A stretch of 64,000 nucleotides of DNA. Origin: Aedes albopictus. Taxonomy: Eukaryota > Arthropoda > Insecta > Diptera > Culicidae. Made by a program: the position numbers and the translations under genes. Location of the stretch: the NCBI RefSeq assembly GCF_035046485.1, contig NC_085137.1, positions 382,416,706 through 382,480,705 on the forward strand, in the 5' to 3' direction. How positions within the stretch are numbered: position 1 is the first letter of the stretch; each line of letters starts with the position of its first letter. Positions 21,867 through 33,100 of the stretch are shown piece after piece. The notes under the pieces were generated by a model, which was not told the origin of the DNA, did no database searches, and saw only the letters and a program-made list of their open reading frames with translations.

Positions 21867-21990
21867 ACTAGCATGCAACGCCCAGTGGCACAGACGAAAA
21901 CTTTTCTGACAGCTGTGGCTGGAATCGAACCCGCGCTTCTCAGCACGATCAGAATTCGTTGAAGAGGAGAACGCTATCCGAATTGTAGAA
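21867..21990 (-). mobile_element. tRNA-derived SINE fragment (minus strand)
   Basis: On the minus strand a B-box GCGGGTTCGATTCCAGCC follows GATCGTGCTGAGAAGC; downstream is CTGTGCCACTGGGCGTTGCA. This looks like the head and body of a tRNA-related SINE. The alternative, a primer-binding site of the adjacent copia element, is unlikely because no acceptor-stem sequence lies between the T-arm-like part and TGG. Confidence 0.4.
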
Positions 21991-22034
21991 CCGTTCCATC
22001 AATTCCGAGAAATTCAAGGAGAAATTCGAGTGCG

Positions 22035-24577
22035 ATGGGTGATATCAAGACGTCCTTCAAGAAGCTAAGTGATGCCAACTACGCTGTGTGGAGATTTCGA
22101 ATGGAGCTTGTGCTGATTCAAGAAGACTTGTTGAATGTCGTCACTGAACAGAAGCCGGAAAATCCGTCGGCCGATTGGATCACGAAAGATGCAAAGGCGC
22201 GCTCACTGATAGGACTCTCAGTCGAAGATGGAAAACTTTCCCCTGTTATTCGAGCTGCGTCAAGCAAGGAGATGTGGGACGCGTTACGGACTTATCACGA
22301 ACGGTCATCATTGGCGCGCAAGGTCCATGTTCTCCGGAAGCTGTGTTTTCAGAGGCTGTTGGAAGGAGGAAGCATGTCTGAACATTTGAACGAAATTACG
22401 TTACCGACTGATCGCTATGGGAGAAGAGCTGAAAGAACGCTGAAAATGACCACTAATGATCCTGTCAAGCTTACTGGAGTCGTACGGAAGTCTCATTACG
22501 GCGTTGGAGAGTCGACCAGAAACGGATTTAACCCTGGAATATGTTACAGGCAAACACCTTGATGAATGGAAGCGGCGTGAAGAAAATCAATCCATTGAGA
22601 AGGTGCTACGCACTGGTGGAGATGAATCACGAAAACCATTCTTGAAACAGAAGCTAGCCTGCCATTACTGTGAAGAAACTGGTCATTTTCGTCGGGATGG
22701 CAAGAAGCTCGTGAGTGACAAGAGAAAGCAGCAGAAACCCAGAGAGCAAAAAGTGATGCTAGCAACGAACAATGATGTCGAGATGTGCTTGGCGGCTGGT
22801 GACGCTTTGTGGCTGTTGGACTCTGGAGCAACTTCCCATATGACGAACGATGTACGCATGCTGAATAGTTTGGATGTATCGCGAAAAACAAGTATCAGTC
22901 TGGGGGACGGAAACAAGGTGATCGGAGTCGGGGGGTTGGTGCCGGTGTATTTCGAGGCGTTAACGAAGAAGGTAAAGGAGTCAAGGTGAAGCTGTCCGAT
23001 GTCTACCACGTTCCAGCACTTGCCGGAAGTTTGTTGAGTGTTAGCAAGATAACCGATGAAGGATTCGAAGTTGTGTTCAACAAAACAATGTACAAGATAA
23101 TGAAGGACGATGCCGTATACCTGATTGGAGAGCGCAAAGGAGGTTTGTATCATTTGAAAGCAGGACCAGAGAGAGCTTTGGTGACCATAGCTGTCCATTC
23201 CCAACAATGCAACAATGTGGCATCGCCGGTCGGGACACCGGAATGCGGATGCGATTATGCGGATTGTGCGAGAGGGAATGGGAACCGAAATTACGATGCA
23301 GAGCTGTCTGTAGTGTTCGGACCATTTGTGATACGTGTTGCGAGGGAAAGCAGAGCCGTGCTTCATTCCTGAAAGAGTCGGAAAGTCGAACCGTAGCCGT
23401 GGGTGACCTGATTCACATGGATTTGTGTGGACCATTTGAAGAGTGCACGCCAAGTGAAACCGATTTTGTTTGGTGATCGTCGACGACTATTCTCGCTATA
23501 CTGAAGTATATTTGATGAGATGCAAATCAGAAGTTTTCATTAAGATTCAACATTACGTCCATTTGATTGAGAATCAGTTTGAAAGAAAACCAAAAACCAT
23601 GCAAATTCAACAATGGAATGCTGAAGCAATTTTGTGCAGATAATGGGATCCGGATGCAGCACACCGCTCCCTACAGCCCTCAACAAAATTGTGTAGCGGA
23701 GAGGAAGAATCGATATTTGGTGGAAATGATTAGGTGTTGGCCGAGTCGAAGCTGGAGAAAAAGTTTTGGGGAGAAGCCCTAGCAACAGCAAATTACATTC
23801 AACATCGCTTACCAACATCGTCAAGCAAAACTCCCTATGAAGTCTACTATGGAAAGAAGCCATCCTACTCGCATATGTGGTTATTTGGGTCAACAGCTTT
23901 CGTGCACGTTCCAAGGCAGAGAAGAAGAAAGCTTGACAAGAAGGCAGAGAAGCTGACGTTCGTTGGATACGCGGATGGTTGCAAAGCATACCGCTTTCTA
24001 AACCGGATGAATTGTACGATCACTATCAGCAGAGACTCAAAATTTGATGAAAACCCAATGAAAACCTTTATCAAGAGCCGGAAGTTGCAGAACCAAATTT
24101 TGACGACGTTGTAGTAAGTCTGGAGAAAAAAAATTCCTGTATCAAGTACCGAACAATGAGCCTGAAGCGGAACCCGAGGCAGGACCGGAACCGGAATTCG
24201 GAGAGCCTCAACCAGTCGAGCCGGCTGCAGACGGAGACGCGAGCTTGGAAGTGCACTATGAAAATGAATCGAATCATGGCGAAATCACTTCCAGACGATC
24301 TTCAAGGCAAACGAAAGGAGTTCCCCCGAAATGGTTCGAGTGTATAAGGGCAGCAACAGAGTGTCTGGAGGAGCCACCGACATTTGCAAAATCAGCAACG
24401 GGATTAAAGTATATTGATACCCGATTTCATTATGCAGGACACATCAAAATGAAACAAGAAGTTAGTTTTGTCTACTGCTGTATTGAAGACATGGTCGCAG
24501 ATCTTTTAACGAAGCCTCTTGGAGCAGTTCGATTGGAGAAGCTGAGAACTATGTCTGGCGTTGAGATCATGCGTTGA
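22035..24577 (+). pseudogene. Copia (Ty1) Gag-Pol, internally deleted and frameshifted
   Basis: In order: a Gag/UBN2 region from the ATG at 22,035 (SFKKLSDANYAVWRFRME), a CCHC zinc knuckle near 22,660 whose fourth Cys is replaced by Gly (CHYCEETGHFRRDG), an aspartic protease DSGATSHM near 22,820, a GAG-pre-integrase segment, integrase core residues in DLIHMDLCGPF, FCADNG and QQNCVAERKNR, and a late integrase/linker part at 23,734-24,350. The sequence then jumps to the last part of RNase H (MVADLLTKPLGAVRLEKL, near 24,490). The whole reverse transcriptase and most of RNase H, roughly 2 kb, are missing. At least four frameshifts are also present. Confidence 0.85.
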
Positions 24578-24585
24578 GGAGGAGT

Positions 24586-24694
24586 GTTGATGAACGAAGC
24601 AACCCATTGAACACAGTAGGCAAGCCTTTGCACTGCTATTTGACATTAGTAGAAAACCTAGATAATAAATCGTTCCTGAATTACACTTCAAACC
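24586..24694 (+). repeat. Presumed copia 3' LTR (first of two adjacent)
   Basis: A polypurine stretch GAGGAGGAG leads into TGTTGATGAACG at 24,586. A TG..CA segment of about 109 bp, ending near CAAACCA at 24,694, precedes the next copia fragment. The end is approximate, and no matching 5' LTR was identified. Confidence 0.45.
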
Positions 24695-24870
24695 ATAAAG
24701 ACGTGTTTTACGCAATTGTCTGCTCAATTACCAATAAAGCAGCAAGAAGTCATCAGTCCAAAATACCTTTCAACAACCGAAATGATTGCAGACATGATGT
24801 CGAAGCCTCTTCCTCGTGTCAAGGAGTCAAGATTTCGGTTTGCAGCCAGGATTCTTCCGTCAAGGAGGAG
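24695..24870 (+). pseudogene. Second copia fragment, RNase H C-terminus
   Basis: Reads PKYLSTTEMIADMMSKPLPR in one frame (near 24,760-24,815), the conserved C-terminal block of copia RNase H, different from that of the element just upstream. It ends in GTCAAGGAGGAG, a polypurine tract. It is therefore the 3' end of another copia family abutting the first. Confidence 0.7.
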
Positions 24871-24991
24871 TGTTGGCAAAGATGATGTAGATACCGAGAA
24901 AAAATCGAAGAATAATTGATTTGAATAAAATACATTCCTAGTTTGTCTCTTGTCAAATCAAGTTGTAAAACCGATCTTCGGCCGTTTACCA
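24871..24991 (+). repeat. Short copia 3' LTR (about 121 bp)
   Basis: Begins TGTTGGCAAAG directly after a polypurine tract and ends near TTTACCA. It contains AATAAA near 24,925, and the last 60 bp match 16,705-16,797. LTRs of this length are known in some mosquito copia elements. Confidence 0.6.
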
Positions 24992-24998
24992 TCTAAGG

Positions 24999-25235
24999 GT
25001 CCATATAGCCGATGCGGTAAGCGCACTGGTATTCAGCACGACCATGCTGATGGTGACGGGTTCGATTCCCGGTCAGTCCATCAAATGTTCGTGTTCTTAG
25101 AGTTCTTTGGGCATAGAGTATTTTCGTTCCTGCCACACGCTATATACATGAAAAATGGTTATTGCCAGAGTTCCCTGGCCAAGTTCGCAGGGTTTGACGG
25201 TATTAAAGTGAAGGTTATTGTAATGTAGTATTCTT
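24999..25235 (+). mobile_element. tRNA-derived SINE
   Basis: A head with an A-box-like region (CCGATGCGGTAAGCGCAC), a hairpin TCAGCA..TGCTGA and a B box GGGTTCGATTCCCGG near 25,062, then a body ending near 25,235. A related head occurs at 27,184-27,272. Confidence 0.7.
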
Positions 25236-25315
25236 TAGTGAATCATATCACCTTTTTAACATTTTAATGCGCCTGCATCGGTTCAACACGAACCGGCTGC
25301 TGCAGATGGAATATG
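25208..25315 (-). mobile_element. LINE 5'UTR fragment (matches 46,298-46,398)
   Basis: TAGTATTCTTTAGTGAA through ACGAACCGGCTGCTGCAGAT is shared with the sequence just upstream of the minus-strand ORF1 at 45,331-46,292, so it is a detached piece of that LINE's 5' region. The join with the SINE is near 25,210. Confidence 0.65.
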
Positions 25316-25765
25316 GCTGATCATATGTTTTGACATATTCATCAGACATGCTCGATAAACACGGAGGGACCGCGGGGCTCAATAGATTCTATACCCAAGC
25401 AATAGTTCCAAGTCGATTGGATTTGAGAAGGTTTTGATGATCGTTACATATCCTAGTAGAAATATTATAGGTTTTGTGACATGTTTTGAAACCTTTTTAT
25501 TGCCAGTAGACTTGAAAATGCTGTTTGGGCTTTCTTTCCCACATTTTTTGGTTGATTTTGATTAACTACTAAATTTACTATAATTTGAGTAATATACAAT
25601 AATTAAATATATTTAAATTAGTAATTTTATCAAAACAGATTTGCTTCTTTTAAATATTACAATGATATCCAGTAATATACTCTAAATCTAGTGAAATCAA
25701 CCGAATAGTAGGAAGGAAAGTTGCAGCACTTAATAATGCTGATAGATTCGAAGCTAACGTGCGAA
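25316..25765. other. Intron 1 sequence, nothing recognised
   Basis: AT-rich, no coding or repeat structure seen. Confidence 0.4.
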
Positions 25766-25889
25766 CACTGCACGAATTTATACTGGCCTGCTTGCTCTCA
25801 CACATGGTTTGGCTTTTGAGTGGTGACGACACCGCTCAAACGCCAAATTATCTTTGGGAGTGGGTGGGACGGCCCAAGTTCGTGCAGTG
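25766..25889. mobile_element. Palindromic MITE, CACTGCACGAA family, copy 1
   Basis: CACTGCACGAATTTATACTGG at the left is the reverse complement, with a few changes, of the right end (CAAGTTCGTGCAGTG). The centre has GACGACACCGCTCAAACGCC. A closely similar element lies at 50,914-51,031. Confidence 0.75.
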
Positions 25890-26219
25890 GACCATACTTT
25901 AACACTTTATTGACGCCAATGCGTTCGACGTGACATTTTGGACAAAAACTGATTGTTTCTAAGCTGAAGGACGTAACGTGTGTATAACTAGACTGACATT
26001 TCTAGGTTACGGGGGAGAAAATGACTATAGGTTTATCTAGGTAGGACCGATAGGACAAATGAACGGTTTGGCTCTGTTTTAATAGTTAAGCTGTTTTGGT
26101 ATCTCGTATCATTGGAAGCCCATGACATGTTCAAAACTAGTGTCTATCATTGGGGATGGCGCCAGAGCTGTAGGTGGCTACCAACATAGGTGTTATCGCA
26201 GTAACGGTTGTTATCTTCA

Positions 26220-26371
26220 ATAGAGCTTGCTGACGTTTATTCACCTCTCTCTTTCAAGCATGCAGGCGGGATAGGATTTGTTTTCATCGGGAAACCTTTC
26301 CTGATGGCAACAAATCCTATTCCGCCTGCATGTTTGAAAGAGAAAGGTGAATAAACGTCAGCAAGCTCTAT
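26220..26371. mobile_element. Near-perfect palindromic MITE
   Basis: The left arm from ATAGAGCTTGCTGACGTTTA is the reverse complement of the right arm ending AAACGTCAGCAAGCTCTAT. Arms are about 65 bp around a short loop near 26,295. The coding frame seen on the minus strand is a by-product. Confidence 0.8.
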
Positions 26372-27065
26372 GGGTATTTGACCGTAATATTTCTTGAAGA
26401 TAGCATAGGCACAGTTGTCAATATGGACAGCATTTTGTGTTGTTATTTCCAAGAAGTAATAGCAAGGACCTAAACATTCCTGGGCTTCAGGTTCCGCGGG
26501 TTAAGATTTATTCTGATAGCTTCTTAGACTTCACATGACTGAGGGCGGACATGACTAATACATTTATGGGAGGGAAAATGCAAAATTTTGATTAAAACTA
26601 CTAAGGCACAATGTAAAAACTAGTGTTAAATTGGGCAACATAGCCTATTCCGTCTAAACATTGGTCTTTGTAGAAATGAAATTTGAATAACGGGTTCAGC
26701 CTTGACAAACAAGCTGTCACGCAGCTCCAACTGAAAACCCATAAGAAAAAAAAAATGGTTATTGCCAGAGTTCTATGTTAATAACTGTGGAAGTGCTCAT
26801 ATAGCACCAAGCCGAGAAGCAGACTTTGTTCTCTCTTCGTAACGACAAGACTTAGAAGAATTAGACAAAAAGTACTTTACTTCTTCAGACTTTTCGAACT
26901 TTGATTTTGGCACACCCTAGTGGACGCTTTGCATGGTTTAAAATTTATCACGCACGAATGTGAAGAAAAACATGGCGCTAGGGTGTATGAGTGTGTAAAA
27001 ATACCAAAATAATCCCTAATCTTGACGTTCTGCTGATGTTTTGATTACAATAAATTTAATTGCAG
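26372..27065. other. End of BAG6 intron 1, repeat-derived
   Basis: GCACACCCTAGTGG near 26,911 and CGCTAGGGTGT near 26,977 form an inverted pair that may mark another small element. The acceptor TTTAATTGCAG ends at 27,065. Confidence 0.4.
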
Positions 27066-27137
27066 CTCGCCGAAATGATAAACCTCAAAGTGAAGACGTT
27101 GGATTCGCAGAATCATGACTTCAGCGTGGAAGATGAT
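27066..27137 (+). CDS. BAG6: BAG6 exon 2: start codon and first part of ubiquitin-like domain
   Basis: Acceptor at 27,065; ATG 27,075-27,077; 21 codons ending ..FSVEDD; donor GTAAGT at 27,138. Phase 0. The ATG follows CGAA, a good insect context (A at -3). Confidence 0.92.
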
Positions 27138-30100
27138 GTAAGTATGAACTCCTCTCAATGTATAGTGCACTTGTTAGTATTGGGTCCATATAGACAAAGT
27201 AGTAAACGCGTGAGTACTCAGCAAGTCAATGCTGAGGGTTATGGGTTTGATTCCCGGTCGGTCTAAGATCTTTTAGTAACGGTCACATTCTTGACTTTCT
27301 TGGGTAAAAAGTACATTATACTAGTCAATACGAATCAAACATTCTGTTTAAATGAAGTCATCTTTCTCAATCCACTAAATCCGTCTTTGTCCCTATTTCA
27401 GATTACTGTTCGCCAATTCAAGGAGCAGATCGCCGAAAAGATCAACGTTTCCGTGGACATGCAGCGTCTGATCTACTGTGGCCGGGTGCTGAGCGACGAC
27501 AAAGCGTTGAAAGAGTACGATGTCAACGGAAAGGTGGTCCACTTGGTGCAGAGGGCTCCACCCTCGGCACGGGGCAGCAGCACCAGCGGTGGAAGTTCCA
27601 GCTTGGGAGACGATGGTAACCGTGCCTCGGCTAGACGATCCAGGAGCAGTGACAACGCTGCACGACCGCAAATCTACCGGAACTTGGACGATTTTAACAC
27701 AATGTACTTCGGTTCGATGACGTCTATTCCGCTGAATGTCAATGGAACTGTAAGTAAATGTAATATATTTAAGTGTAATCACTTAATTGTGATCAACTCC
27801 AATTTGATCCATATCCCGCAGTGTTCTACTGTTTGTTGCTATTCTACCATACCAGAATATTTCTGTTTAATCCCAGATTTTGCCTTATTACAGACTCCTC
27901 CCCAAATCCCGCCCGTGAGCCCTTCGTCAACATTGTGCATGAATCGCATCACCGTCGCCCGACACATGCTCCAGTGTGCTGACAACATCATCAGCTATTT
28001 GGAAGCTCCGGAACGAGGACTGAACAACACCGCTATGGACATTCTTTCGCAACAGACCATGGAGAGTACCGTTTTCGAAGTCGGAATCAGTGCCGTTGGG
28101 GACGTGGACATCCCGCACAACCAGATGCAAAACTTTGTCCAAGCGTTCCAAGGTGCAGTTTCGGCTGCATTCCGGCAAAATGGAATTTCCAACGTCACCG
28201 TGCAGCAGCCGGATACGCTAAACCCGTCGGTGCAAGTATTTGGAACAATTCCCGATTCGGCCATGGTCACTCCACCAAACACAAGCGCTACGGCCACACC
28301 GGCACGCGAGAGTTCCGGAGCTTCGTCGGGAAGCTCGTCCACTTCCTCTAGCACTTCGGAATCCAGCGCAGATTCCCGGCGACAGGCTCGTCCCGGTTCA
28401 TCGCGTAACCAAACCACAAGCACCCAGACTCTCGCCGAAGTGGTTCAACAGATGCGAGGCGTTCAACGTCGGATGGAACCATACCTACAGCAGTACTTTG
28501 AAATACTGCAGAATGATCCAACGTTTGAGGAACGTTTTATTAGTCAAAACTTTGCGCTATTCTGCACGGTCAGAAAATTCACTCATTTTTGAGCTAAAGT
28601 GGGATAACTCAAATGAGTAAATTGCATTTCCAGCAATAGCTTAAACTGGTTGGATTTTTGCACTTGAACCAGCGTTATCGCTGAAAATGCAATTTACTCA
28701 TTTTTTGAGCTGTTCCATTAACCTTCCAGGACGCGCGCCATCAAGCAGCTGAAACTGCACCGCACTCGCGCTGTTTACAACGAGCGAGATTTTTTGGTAG
28801 TGTTGTACTTTTTACAACGGCGCGCGCGCTGAAGGGTTAAAGCTCAGTTTAGAGTAACTTTTTCTTAACGTGTACACCGTTTGACACACAATTGCACTAG
28901 TATTAAATATGCTTAGAATGATTATATTTTCTTCATTTAGGACACCGCCGGTCGCGAAAGTGCTCAGCGTACCTTTGACCGCATATCCGAGGCGCTGCAT
29001 TACATGTCCCATGCCCAGCATGCAATCAGCGACCTGATGCTGGATCTGCAGACTGCGGCTCCCCGTCACCTGTGCTGCCGCCCGATCCTGGTCGAGCAGT
29101 CTGCTTTCGTAAGTTCTGGCATTGCTGCTGTTCCTGTGAGTTAGCGAACGAGCTGGTCTACCTCGCAGATGTTTACTTAGTAAAGTCCCTTTTTTCTCCC
29201 ACAGAACAACATCAATCTGGCTAATTTGCTTCGTGCGACCAACAACAATAATAACCCCGACATGGGCAACAACAACATCAACGCCCAGATAATCAATTTG
29301 CAAATCCCGGGTTTGTCCGGACCGGCCCCCAACGGACCCATCCATGTTCCATTGCTGGACCCCATAGGCCAACAGAACAGATCTACGGGTTCTTCCGGTC
29401 CAACATCGGGTACTGCAACTACACCGACTTCGAACGCGAATGGATCGGGTGCTGGATCAACACCTCCTACAAACCAACAGCAACAACAACAACAAGGTCA
29501 GTCCGCTAGAATCGTAAACAACCTTCCAGACGATGTGGTTACCCGGGTCTATATTCCACTGTACGATCCTTCGGCCGTAGCACGAATGCGGAACATTATT
29601 CAAACGATGGGACCACCACCGCCGCCAAGAGGTTAGGGAATCCGACTTGAAACTATCACGAATTTGGCGCAGATTCGTCTACGACGGTGTTGGTAGCTTT
29701 TTCTTTGAATGCAACAAAATTGTTTGGGTACAATTGTTCGTACAAAGCAAATATGCATGCTGTTTTTCGCTAGATGTACCGTGGAGGGCCCATATTCTGC
29801 GCATCTAAGACTTTTTCAATTTCAATCAGCTGTAACAAATTCAAAATCGAACCGATTTGGCTGAATTTTTGACTGCACATAGTTATTAGCTTTGTAAATG
29901 AGGGAAAAATATAATTCTTATACAAAACACTCAATTTATATGTTAAATCTTGAAAATTCTAAAGTGTGTCTCTGTTCCTAATTCTGCGCACCCATTTTTG
30001 GAATGTTCCTTATTCTGCGCACTAATGTTCCTAATTCTGCGCACGTGCGAAAAACTCTAAAAAGATAACATATTGTAATGAGAACATGATTCATAGATGA

Positions 30101-33100
30101 AATTCAATTGAATTCTTCATTTTCAACTGTTATACGACATTACGACCATATTGGAACTTCGCATGTCCTCAACATTGATACTACCTACTTTGATTACTAA
30201 GCAAAGGGAATTTTAATCATAATACACAAAAGGCTTTTGTAGCATTATCGAATACTACTACGTAAAGCTTTTTAGTTATTCGCATATACACATTTTAGTA
30301 AAATTACTTTTATTTCTAAAGGCAATATAAACTTTTTCGCCATGACAAGGTGGCACAATTTTTGTTTGCAAACTGAGACTTCTTTCTTGTCTAACTCCAG
30401 GGTTTAAGAAAATTCCATGTAAACTCACATCATATCTCGCATTTGACGAATGCTTGCATGAATACATAAAATTTCCCACGAGGTTGATAGCAAATGTTTT
30501 AAACAAGTGGTTAGTCCGGTCGAACTATCAGAACAAAAATTCAAAATCGTAAATTAGCCTTCAAAGTTCATAAACTAACTTGTTGAGCCGTAATTACATT
30601 CACCGGGTTGCTAGAAACATAGAATATCCTAGTTATAACTATGGTGGCATTTATATGATGTTTGTTTATTAATTATATGTTCAAAACTTAGTGTTGAAAT
30701 GTCTGCGCAGAATTAGGACCAACATTTAATACCGGTTCCTAATTCTGCGCACCTAAGAAGAACAAGAAGATTTAAAAAAGAAGAAGAAAACTCAATTGTT
30801 TTTTGCCGATTCTGATTCCTCGAAGACAGCAGTACAGGATGCGCATGGAAAAGCAGACATTCTCTTCATTACTTATTTCGCAAAATGCTTCAGCTCATGA
30901 AGCAACTTTTTAGCAGTTTCGCTAACGGACACGGATTTCAGGCAATTTACAGTACTTGCGACATCATTTTATTTTTTTACAAAATAATGATCGTTGATTT
31001 GAAAATTTTTTCAAAACAAACTTTTTTAATACTATTGAAGCAATATTCAAAAAATATATTTGAAGCTAATATTGAACTAGCGTCCGTGATTTTGAGGTAT
31101 ATTCGAGATAGTGCGCCGAATTAGGGACTGCGCAGAATTAGGGCCGGTCACGGTATTTGTTTTACAATTTCACTTAGGGGTAGGCGGGGCATAATGAGCA
31201 GCTTAAGCATTTTGTCACTAAATCCAGTAAATTAAGTGCAACCAATGTGTTATTTTAACGTTCAACCCTCATTTGAACCTTTACTGACAAAAGCTAATCG
31301 TTGAAATTCCGAATAAAGTTATAAATGTTGTAAAATTTTATGTTTTAAAAACGTATAAAATCGCGAGTTGCGTTTTGAGGGTGGGGCATAATGAGCACCC
31401 TGGGTGGGGCAGGATGATCAATACCAGTTTTGCACACAATCAAATGCTAATTGACTATTCTTGCTAGTGATAAAGCATACCGTCAACAATCAATGAGAAT
31501 TTGAAGGGATCACGGGGTTTAATTTGTAGGGAACTATAGGGTTTCAAGGAGTCTTCTATTGAGGATTTTTTAAACGGTGATAATATACAGATACTGAAAT
31601 TTTCAAACTAATAAATTGAAAGTTACAGACAAAACCTTACTATATGCATCAAAACAGAGGAAACCATAATTAAAATTCGTTTGTTGTAGATGGTTACCAT
31701 TTTCATTATTTTTTAACCTGTTGCTCATTTTGCCCCACCCTACTACCAACTCTTTGAAGCATATTTTTTCAAAAAAATAATTTTACAAATAGTTGAAAAG
31801 TGTTTCAAATACATTTCATTGGCATATGGAATATCAAGAAAATCGATAGATGCCCAGTAAGCTATGCTTTCGATTCCCAAAACCTTATTTTAGGTCACCT
31901 GATTCTTATAATATTTTCTCAGTACATGACCACTTTACGCATTTTGATTAATTTTTCAAGGTAAACAGATTTTTTGACTAATGTTTTGTCATCAACTCAT
32001 TGGATTTTAGATAATAAAGCTATCATCAAGCAGTTTGTTTTATTAATTTGAAGATTCACAGTGAAAATACAAGGTGCTCATTATGCCCCACCTGCTCATT
32101 ATGCCCCGCCTACCCCTACTGAACAGAGTGGTGCAGAGAGCCAAATAATTATTGAAAGATCTCCATCATGGGCGATTGTCCACCATCGCCTTGACCTGTG
32201 GCCAGGTCAAATATTGTCGACTTCCTTTGCTGCTCCCACTCGCATATAAGTCCCATTTGTAAAAAATAGGAATTGAGGTTACCATTAAGTCACTTAACCC
32301 CTTCGGGACGACTTTTTTCACCAACCTCGCCGCAATAGAACACGTCAGCGAGGTGCAAATGACCCAAACGTCCTGAAAGGGTTAAGAAAATTTCACCAGG
32401 ATTTACATATTATTGATTCGTCTAGAAATTCCTCCAAAAAATAGTTTAAAACTTTCTCTGATCGCAATATCAAATTCATCCTATTCGAAAACAAAGCGGC
32501 ACTTCTCACTTCTAACGAAAATACCAAAACGCTTCATTCCTTTGTTTTGAGTAGGATGGAAGTTGGAGCGTATATGCTTAAATGGTAAAGGAACAGACAC
32601 TCCATCTTATCAAATCAAATCTTCAAAAAAATCCATTGAAAATTATCAAATAAGATGCTTTCAGAATTGCAGGGCTGGTAGCAAGTCGCTTTTTAGTGAC
32701 TTAGTCACTTTTTTTGGGTTGATCACTAAAAAGTCTCTTTTTTCAAGGTCAGGTCACTAAAGTCACTATTTTCACCTAAAAAGTCACTTTTTTCAACTTT
32801 TTTTGGGAAATTGATAAAATACGGATTGAAAAATATTCAAAAATGTTAAACCACCAAATGATGCCACATTAAAAAAGTCAAATTTTTCCTATACAAACCG
32901 TTCCATACAAAAAAAAAATCGCTTCGCAACTACTTTTATGTCTTTCTTTAGGATCCATGGGAGACATTGAAAGAAAATTGGCTACTACTTGCTCCTATCC
33001 TGCAATTTCAATCAAGTTGTCGGCGATGATTGAAATATTCCAACATAAAATTACCATTTTAGCCATTAAATACCTCTGAGGAAACATTTGGTCATGACCG

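Noticed and set aside
21895..21930. Primer-binding site of the copia element
   Set aside because: The TGG is adjacent to a T-arm-like sequence without an acceptor stem, so it would not match a real tRNA 3' end; a SINE fragment fits better.
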